From positions 1 through 11,876 of the forward strand of contig JACVRM010000056.1 in the NCBI GenBank assembly GCA_014534415.1: DNA of 11,876 bases, given 5' to 3'. This document shows positions 7,356-11,876 of this stretch, piece after piece. Within the stretch, counting starts at the first letter, position 1. Each line of letters opens with the position of its first letter. The notes beneath the pieces were generated by a model, which saw only the letters and a program-made list of their open reading frames with translations, did not search any database and was not told the DNA's origin. Source of the stretch: Thermoleophilia bacterium. Lineage in GTDB: Bacteria; Actinomycetota; Thermoleophilia; Gaiellales; Gaiellaceae. The translations under genes and the position numbers were made by a program.

Positions 7356-7385
7356 ACGTATGCATCGCGGTTATGCACGTATGCA
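7356..7385 (+). promoter_or_regulatory. Operator-like direct repeats upstream of the aminotransferase
   Basis: ACGTATGCA occurs at 7356-7364 and again at 7377-7385, 21 bp apart, which is two helical turns and so the same face of the DNA. A third, shorter TATGCA copy lies at 7372-7377, and TGCAT (7361-7365) with ATGCA (7373-7377) also forms an inverted repeat. Relative to the inferred start point at 7417, the two 9-mers span about -61 to -53 and -40 to -32, the second overlapping the expected -35 region, where no good -35 hexamer exists. That is where an activator, or a repressor covering -35, would bind. The binding protein is unknown. Confidence 0.45.
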
Positions 7386-7404
7386 CGACCGCCGGCCACT
7401 CCGA

Positions 7405-7410
7405 TATGGT
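7405..7410 (+). promoter_or_regulatory. Probable -10 box of a leaderless aminotransferase promoter
   Basis: TATGGT fits TAnnnT and lies exactly 6 nt before the GTG at 7417, so the first base of the transcript would be the first base of the start codon. No Shine-Dalgarno site precedes this GTG. The -35 position (7382-7387, TGCACG) is poor and overlaps the ACGTATGCA repeat. Confidence 0.45.
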
Positions 7411-7416
7411 CCTCGC

Positions 7417-8787
7417 GTGGCGGCGACCCGGTCGATCGAGCTGCGCACCGAGATCCCCGGCCCGCGCTCGCGAGAGGTACTCGAGCGTAAGAAGCGGGTC
7501 ATCGCCGACCCGCTGTCCATCTACCTGCCGGTCGTGATCGCCGAGGGGCGCGGCGCCACACTCACCGACGTCGACGGGAACACGTTCATCGACTTCACGG
7601 GAGGGGTCGGATGCCTGAACGTCGGCCACTCGCACCCCGACGTCGTCGCGGCGGCGCAGGACCAGCTCGGGCGCTTCAGCCACACGGACTTCACGATCGT
7701 CCCGTACGAGATCTACGTCCGGCTCGCCGAGCGGCTGTGCGCGCTGGCGCCGATCTCCGGTCCCACGAAGGCCGCCTTCTTCAACGCGGGCACGGAAGCG
7801 GTCGAGAACGCGATCAAGTTCGCGCGCTCCTACACGAACCGGCCGGCCGTCATCGCCTTCGAAGGCGGCTTTCACGGCCGCACGCTGCTGTCGCTGAGCC
7901 TGACCTCGAAGACACACCCGTACAAGGCGGGCCTCGGGCCCTTCGCTCCGGAGGTCTACCGCGTTCCGTTCGCGCAGGATTACCGCGGTCCCGACGCGCG
8001 AACCGCCGTCGACGCGCTCGAGCGGACGCTCGTCACCCAGGTGGCCGCGGAGTCGGTCGCGGCAATCGTGATCGAGCCGGTGCAGGGCGAGGGCGGGTTC
8101 GTCGTCGCCCCGCGGCCGTTCGTGGAGGGCGTGCGGCGGATCTGCGACGAGCACGGCATCGTCATGGTCGTGGACGAGGTGCAGACCGGCTTCGCGCGGA
8201 CGGGACGGATGTGGGCGATCGAGCACTACGGCGTCGAGCCGGATCTCATGACGCTGGCGAAGTCGATCGCCGCCGGGCTCCCGCTCTCGGCGACGATCGG
8301 GCGCGCCGACATCATGGACGCGCCGGGTGACTCGGCGATCGGCGGCACGTACGTCGGCAACCCCGTCGCCCAGTCCGCCGCGCTGGCCGTGCTCGACATC
8401 ATCGACGATGAGCGCCTGGTGGAGCGCTCGGCGGAAATTGGGGAGACGATGCGCGCGCGCATGCTGCTCTGGCAGGAGCGCTTCCCCCAGATCGGCGACG
8501 TGCGCGGACTCGGCTCGATGCTCGCGATCGAGCTGGTCGCGGGGCGCGACACCAAGGAGCCGGCGGCTCACCTCGCGTCGGCGATCGTCGAGGCCGCGGC
8601 TTTGCGCGGGCTGCTGCTGCTGACGTCGGGGATCTACTCCAACTGCATCAGGGTGCTGGTGCCGCTCGTCATCTCGGACGCGGAGCTCGACGAGGCCCTC
8701 GGCGTCTGGGAAGAGGCGCTCGAGGCGACGCTGGGCGCCGAGGCCGACGTGGCGGTCCATGCCGAGGCAGCGGCTGCTCCGTCGTAG
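7417..8787 (+). CDS. gabT: Class III PLP-dependent aminotransferase, 4-aminobutyrate aminotransferase type (456 aa)
   Basis: A cytoplasmic PLP enzyme expected to transfer the amino group of 4-aminobutyrate (or a related omega-amino acid) to 2-oxoglutarate. Class III features in order: FTGGVGCLNVGHSHP (60-74), the phosphate-binding NAGTEAVENAIKFAR (123-137), FHGRT (152-156), IEPVQGEGG (219-227), VVDEVQTGFARTG (251-263) with the cofactor Asp253, TLAKSIAAGLPLSA (279-292) with the Schiff-base Lys282, and GGTYVGNPV (309-317). The N-terminal ELRTEIPGPRSRE is typical of GabT. The substrate is inferred; close relatives act on beta-alanine, ornithine, putrescine or lysine. The frame is open upstream to ATG 7360, but GTG 7417 gives the family N-terminus, follows a TATGGT box by 6 nt and leaves the repeats non-coding. 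It diverges from the regulator-pdxH genes, and pdxH supplies its cofactor. The last 12 residues are a low-complexity Ala-rich tail. Confidence 0.9.
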   Translation: MAATRSIELRTEIPGPRSREVLERKKRVIADPLSIYLPVVIAEGRGATLTDVDGNTFIDFTGGVGCLNVGHSHPDVVAAAQDQLGRFSHTDFTIVPYEIYVRLAERLCALAPISGPTKAAFFNAGTEAVENAIKFARSYTNRPAVIAFEGGFHGRTLLSLSLTSKTHPYKAGLGPFAPEVYRVPFAQDYRGPDARTAVDALERTLVTQVAAESVAAIVIEPVQGEGGFVVAPRPFVEGVRRICDEHGIVMVVDEVQTGFARTGRMWAIEHYGVEPDLMTLAKSIAAGLPLSATIGRADIMDAPGDSAIGGTYVGNPVAQSAALAVLDIIDDERLVERSAEIGETMRARMLLWQERFPQIGDVRGLGSMLAIELVAGRDTKEPAAHLASAIVEAAALRGLLLLTSGIYSNCIRVLVPLVISDAELDEALGVWEEALEATLGAEADVAVHAEAAAAPS

Positions 8788-8812
8788 AACCCGGCGTGGA
8801 AAGGTGGCGCGA

Positions 8813-8854
8813 GCCGCCGGCTCCTGAAACGTCGCGAAGCAAGTCGCCGGCGGC
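8813..8854 (+). terminator. Long-loop inverted repeat after the aminotransferase, possible terminator
   Basis: GCCGCCGGC (8813-8821) and GCCGGCGGC (8846-8854) are perfect 9-bp complements separated by 24 nt, starting 25 nt after the aminotransferase stop. There is no T-run after the stem, so a classical intrinsic terminator is not supported; it may be a hairpin-only terminator or an RNA 3' end. The 120-bp gap 8788-8907 also contains a near repeat CCAGGGGGTCC / CCAGGGGTCC (from 8855 and 8874). Confidence 0.35.
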
Positions 8855-8888
8855 CAGGGGGTCCCACGCGGAACCAGGGGTCCGCCCG

Positions 8889-8903
8889 TGAGGACTAACC
8901 TCA
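8889..8903 (+). promoter_or_regulatory. Leaderless -10 box inside an inverted repeat, upstream of the kinase gene
   Basis: TAACCT (8896-8901) fits TAnnnT and ends 6 nt before the kinase GTG at 8908, so transcription would start on the start codon. The box lies within a perfect inverted repeat, TGAGG (8889-8893) and CCTCA (8899-8903) around a 5-nt centre, which could be an operator overlapping the -10. No convincing -35 is seen; GGAACC at 8870-8875 resembles an ECF-type -35 but has no matching -10 at the right distance. Confidence 0.4.
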
Positions 8904-8907
8904 GACC

Positions 8908-10338
8908 GTGCTCGGAGAGCTGATCGCGGGCCGCTTCGAGCTCGAGCAGATCGTCGGCTCGGGCGGGATGGCGACCGTCTACCGCGCGCACGACCGGCTG
9001 CTCGAGCGGACGGTCGCGATCAAGATCCTGCACGAGCAGTTCGCCCGCGATGAGGACGCCGTCGCGCGCTTCCGTCGGGAGGCGCGGGCGGTCGCGCAGC
9101 TGACGCACCCGAGCATCGTGACGGTCATCGACCGCGGCGAAGAGGACGGGCGGCCGTACATCGTCTTCGAGTACGTGGAGGGCGAGACCCTCAAGCAACT
9201 GCTACTGCGTGAGGGCGCGCTGCCCGTCGAGCGGGCGCTCGAGACGGCCCTGGAGATCGCGAGGGCGCTCGAAGCCGCGCACCGGCGGGGTCTCCTGCAC
9301 CGCGACGTCAAGCCTCAGAACGTCCTGCTGGCCGAGGACGGTCGCGCGAAAGTGACCGACTTCGGCATTGCGCGCGCGCGCGGTGCCGACGGACTGACCA
9401 TCACCGGAACCGTGCTCGGCACGAGCGACTACATTCCGCCGGAGCAGGCGCGCGGCGAGCCCACGGGCGCGCCGGCCGACGTGTACTCGCTCGGCGCGGT
9501 GCTGTACGAGCTGCTGACGGGCGAGGTGCCGTACGAGGGCGACAACCCGGTGACCGTCGCGATGCGGCACGTGCGCGACCCGGTGCCGAGCGTGCGCAAC
9601 CACCGGCGCGACGTCCCGGAGCGCGTCGACGGGCTCGTCCGCCGGGCGCTGGCCAAGGACCCTGCCGACCGCTTCGCTTCCATGTCCGAGGTGATCGCCG
9701 AGCTGGAGGCGTGCCTGGCCGGCCGGGCTGTCGCCGACTCCGAGGCGACCATGGTGCTGCCGCCCGGCGCGCCCGTCGCGAGAGCGCGCCGGGGGCGTCG
9801 CGTCGCTCGCAGGCTCGCCGTCTCGCTGGTCTCGCTGGCGCTCGTCGCCGCGGCAGCGGTCGGGGCGTACGTTCTCGTGCGCGGCGTCGAGTCGGCTGCG
9901 GACGACCGGAACGGCCGACAGGCCGGCCAGGCCGTAGGGCTCACGGCAGTCGCTTCATACGATCCGGAAGGAGGCGACGGGGAGCACGGCGAGCGGGTCG
10001 CAGACGCGACCGACGGCAACGCGAGCACCTACTGGCCGACCGAGCAGTACTTCAGCGGCCTGAACAAGGACGGCGTTGGGCTGGTGCTCGACGCGGGCCG
10101 CCAGAGCGCCGTCACGCACGTGACGCTGACGACGGACACGCCCGGGTTCCGCGCCGAGATCCACGCCGGGGCGTCGGCGGCGGGACCGTTCGAGCCCGTC
10201 TCGGACAACCGCGCGGTCGAAAGGTCGACGTCGTTCAGGCTTCGTGAAGGGCCCGAGCGCTACTACGTCGTCTGGATCACCGACCTGGGCGGGGGCCAGG
10301 TCGCGCACGTCAACGAGGTCCGGGCCCGCAGCGCCTAG
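8908..10338 (+). CDS. Transmembrane Ser/Thr protein kinase with a discoidin-like extracellular domain (476 aa)
   Basis: The cytoplasmic domain (about 9-270) is a complete Hanks-type kinase: glycine loop GSGGMATV (17-24), Lys39 in VAIKIL, catalytic loop HRDVKPQN (131-138, Asp133), DFG (151-153), Thr164, Thr166 and Thr168 in the activation segment, and GTSDYIPPEQ (171-180) before the F helix DVYSLG. An Arg-rich juxtamembrane stretch (291-302) precedes one membrane helix (about 303-324). Outside, about 343-474 form a discoidin or galactose-binding-like domain (VADATDGNASTYW, then VGLVLDAG and YYVVWITDL), a type that often binds sugars or cell-wall material. There are no PASTA repeats. The GTG start has no Shine-Dalgarno site and follows TAACCT by 6 nt. 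The stop shares CTAG with the stop of ddl on the other strand. Signal and targets are unknown; envelope sensing is inferred from the domain and the ddl-PASTA neighbours. Confidence 0.9.
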   Translation: MLGELIAGRFELEQIVGSGGMATVYRAHDRLLERTVAIKILHEQFARDEDAVARFRREARAVAQLTHPSIVTVIDRGEEDGRPYIVFEYVEGETLKQLLLREGALPVERALETALEIARALEAAHRRGLLHRDVKPQNVLLAEDGRAKVTDFGIARARGADGLTITGTVLGTSDYIPPEQARGEPTGAPADVYSLGAVLYELLTGEVPYEGDNPVTVAMRHVRDPVPSVRNHRRDVPERVDGLVRRALAKDPADRFASMSEVIAELEACLAGRAVADSEATMVLPPGAPVARARRGRRVARRLAVSLVSLALVAAAAVGAYVLVRGVESAADDRNGRQAGQAVGLTAVASYDPEGGDGEHGERVADATDGNASTYWPTEQYFSGLNKDGVGLVLDAGRQSAVTHVTLTTDTPGFRAEIHAGASAAGPFEPVSDNRAVERSTSFRLREGPERYYVVWITDLGGGQVAHVNEVRARSA

Positions 10339-11354
10339 AACTCGAGCCCGGCGCGGCGGCGGTGCCGTTCCAGCGCGAGCTCGATCAGGCGGTCGAGCAG
10401 CCGAGTGTACGGAACGCCGGATGCCTCGAAGAGCTTCGCGTAGACGCTCGTCGCCGTGAAGCCGGGAATCGTGTTCAGTTCGTTGATCAGCACCTCGCCG
10501 TCCGGGCGCACGAAGCAGTCGACGCGCGCCATGCCCTCGCACTCGGTGGCGACGAACGCGCGTACGGAGAGGTCCTGCACCTGCTCGATTACGTCGCTGG
10601 GCAGGCGCGGCGGGACGACGAGCTCCATCCCGCCCTCGTCGTACTTCGCGCCGTAGTCGTACCAGTCGGCATGCGCGACGATCTCGCCCGGGAGCGACGC
10701 GACCGGCTCCACGTTGCCGAGTATGCCGACCTCGACCTCGACCCCGTCCACGAACTCCTCGACGAGCACCTTCTCGTCGTGGCGGAAGGCGAGGGCGACC
10801 CCCTCCTCGAGCTCGTCCCGGGTGCGAGCCTTCGTGATCCCCACGGACGAGCCGAGCCGAGCCGGCTTGACGAAGACGGGGTAACCGAACGGGTTCTCGA
10901 GGGCTCCGCCGGGCCGCAGCACGACGTTCCGTGTCACGGGGATGCCGCGGTCGCGTAGCACGGACTTCATCAGATCCTTGTCCATGCAGAGCGCCGAGGC
11001 GGCGACGCCCGCGCCGACGTACGGGATGCCCGCGAGCTCGAGCAGCCCCTGGACCGTGCCGTCCTCGCCGAACGGCCCGTGCAGAACGGGGAAGACGACG
11101 TCCACCCCGCCGAGCGTCGCCGGCTGCGAGCGGGAAACCGGCACGGGCAGCGTCGCTGCGACCGAGGAGCCGTTCGTCAGTTCCCGCAGGGAGCCCGGCT
11201 CGAGCGCCCAGCGGCCGTCCCGGCCGATCTCGATCGGGACCGTCTCGTAGCGGTCGGGATCGAGCGACTCGAGCACGGAGCGCGCCGAGGCGATCGCGAC
11301 CTCGTGCTCGCTGGAGCGCCCCCCGGTGAGGACGGCGACGCGCAGTCGACTCAC
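10335..11354 (-). CDS. ddl: D-alanine-D-alanine ligase (339 aa)
   Basis: This cytoplasmic ATP-grasp enzyme joins two D-alanines to make the dipeptide used by MurF for peptidoglycan precursors. The sequence shows GGRSSEHEVA (11-20, with the D-Ala-binding Glu16 region), HGPFGEDG (92-99), the ATP-binding KPARLGSSVG (163-172), EEFVDGVEVEV (199-209), the omega-loop WYDYGAKY (231-238), RVDCF (277-281, metal Asp279) and NELNTIPGFT (291-300, metal Glu292 and Asn294). The Tyr-containing omega loop is that of D-Ala-D-Ala enzymes rather than the Van-type D-Ala-D-Lac ligases. The GTG start at 11354 overlaps the PASTA gene stop as GTGA with no visible Shine-Dalgarno site, so translation is probably coupled. 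Length is normal. It ends tail to tail with the discoidin kinase. Confidence 0.96.
   Translation of the reverse strand: MSRLRVAVLTGGRSSEHEVAIASARSVLESLDPDRYETVPIEIGRDGRWALEPGSLRELTNGSSVAATLPVPVSRSQPATLGGVDVVFPVLHGPFGEDGTVQGLLELAGIPYVGAGVAASALCMDKDLMKSVLRDRGIPVTRNVVLRPGGALENPFGYPVFVKPARLGSSVGITKARTRDELEEGVALAFRHDEKVLVEEFVDGVEVEVGILGNVEPVASLPGEIVAHADWYDYGAKYDEGGMELVVPPRLPSDVIEQVQDLSVRAFVATECEGMARVDCFVRPDGEVLINELNTIPGFTATSVYAKLFEASGVPYTRLLDRLIELALERHRRRAGLEF
10349..10367 (+). terminator. Weak hairpin just after the kinase stop
   Basis: CGGCGC (10349-10354) can pair with GTGCCG (10362-10367) using one G-U pair, around a 7-nt loop, 10 nt past the kinase stop and followed by TTCC. It is also coding sequence for the C-terminus of ddl. 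The evidence is weak; it parallels the hairpin after the acidic gene at 406-423. Confidence 0.18.
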
Positions 11355-11876
11355 GGCGTCGTGGTCGTGCCGGCCGGCGGCGGCGCGCCCGTGAAGCGTG
11401 CGATCACGATCGTGACGGTCGTGCCCGGCCGGACTTGCGTGCCGGAAGCGGGCCGCTGCTCGACGACTGTTCCGTCCGCCGCCTCGTCGTCCGTGCCGCG
11501 ATCGCGCACGCGCACCTTGAGCCCGGCGCCCTCGAGCTCGCTCGTCGCCGACGCCTGGTCGAGCCCGAAGACGTCGGGCACGCCCACTGCCGTGGGCCCC
11601 TTGGAGACGCTGAGCGTCACCTTCGAACCCTTCGCCGCCGCCGAGTTCGAACGTGGGTTCTGGCCGATGACGACGCCCTTCTGCTCCGTCGAATCTTCGT
11701 CCACGCGGGCGACGGCGAACCCCGCCTGCTGGAGCTGCGCAGCGGCGTCCTCGTAGAGCAGGCCCTGGACCGGTGGTACGAACACCTGCTGCGGTCCCTT
11801 GGAGATGTTGATCCGCACCTCCTTGCCCGTTTCGATCTTCTTGCCGGGCGCCGGGTCCTGCGCGACCACGGTGTCC
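11351..11876 (-). CDS. Partial PASTA-repeat protein, probably the C-terminus of a PknB/StkP-type Ser/Thr kinase
   Basis: The gene enters from the right edge already in frame; the visible 174 residues hold the end of one PASTA domain (DTVVAQDPAPGKKIETGKEV, then a strand ending ISKGP), a complete second (VFVPPVQGLLYEDAAAQLQQ to LSVSKGP), a complete third (VGVPDVFGLDQASATSELEG to TIVIARF) and a short Pro/Thr tail, GAPPPAGTTTTP. PASTA domains lie outside the cell and bind peptidoglycan fragments or beta-lactams, most often as the ectodomain of PknB-type kinases, less often on penicillin-binding proteins. The number of repeats and the tail favour a kinase, but the catalytic part lies outside the window. 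It overlaps ddl as GTGA, tying cell-wall sensing to precursor synthesis. The start is not in the window. Confidence 0.85.
   Translation of the reverse strand, partial: DTVVAQDPAPGKKIETGKEVRINISKGPQQVFVPPVQGLLYEDAAAQLQQAGFAVARVDEDSTEQKGVVIGQNPRSNSAAAKGSKVTLSVSKGPTAVGVPDVFGLDQASATSELEGAGLKVRVRDRGTDDEAADGTVVEQRPASGTQVRPGTTVTIVIARFTGAPPPAGTTTTP

Noticed and set aside
7359..7385. TATGCA repeats as a CRISPR-like or recombination array
   Set aside because: Only two or three copies of 6-9 bp with unequal spacing; the promoter position explains them better.
7360..7416. ATG at 7360 as the aminotransferase start
   Set aside because: No Shine-Dalgarno site, the added 19 residues are not family-like, and the stretch holds the repeats and the TATGGT box.
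7354..9198. Long minus-strand open frame opposite the aminotransferase and kinase
   Set aside because: It spans two unrelated well-identified plus-strand genes and their promoter region, with no recognisable domain; it is a GC-rich shadow frame.

Overview
The window is a very GC-rich, gene-dense bacterial segment whose genes use almost exclusively G or C at third codon positions and often start with GTG. The gene families (actinobacterial-type MMPL transporter, Mycobacterium-like dCTP deaminase, cyclase-STAND-TPR regulator, Ser/Thr kinase with a discoidin-like ectodomain, PASTA protein next to a D-Ala-D-Ala ligase) suggest an actinobacterium, probably a deep lineage such as Thermoleophilia. 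That placement is inference. There are no rRNA or tRNA genes, CRISPR arrays, insertion sequences or phage genes that I can see, and no gene-free stretch over 300 bases.

Left edge (1-400): the 5' end of a leftward gene starting at a GTG at 95 (N-terminal membrane segment, cut by the window) diverges from a 58-codon acidic gene at 224-400 with a good Shine-Dalgarno site. The latter meets the MMPL gene tail to tail, the two stop codons sharing one CTAG.

Leftward block (7218 to 397): cyclase-STAND-TPR regulator, pdxH, dcd, an NAD(P)-binding atypical SDR and an MMPL transporter. Three of the four junctions are 4-nt GTGA start/stop overlaps. The fourth (pdxH-dcd) is a 33-bp gap with a TAGAAT box directly before the dcd GTG, so dcd-SDR-MMPL probably also has its own leaderless promoter.

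Rightward block (7417-10338): a GabT-type class III aminotransferase, then a transmembrane Ser/Thr kinase with a discoidin-like extracellular domain in place of PASTA repeats. Each starts at a GTG lying exactly 6 nt after a TAnnnT box, as expected for leaderless mRNAs. The aminotransferase promoter is preceded by two ACGTATGCA direct repeats 21 bp apart.

Right edge (10335-11876, leftward): the C-terminal part of a PASTA-repeat protein, probably a PknB/StkP-type kinase, overlaps ddl by GTGA. ddl meets the discoidin kinase tail to tail, again sharing CTAG between the stops. This end is a peptidoglycan synthesis and sensing locus. The middle has a vitamin B6 theme: pdxH makes PLP, and the divergently transcribed aminotransferase uses it.

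I found no clear new defence or mobile system. The most unusual features are the repeated leaderless-promoter geometry, the CTAG convergent ends, the acidic small gene, the operator-like repeats and the coupling of a regulator with a divergent cyclase active site to pdxH.
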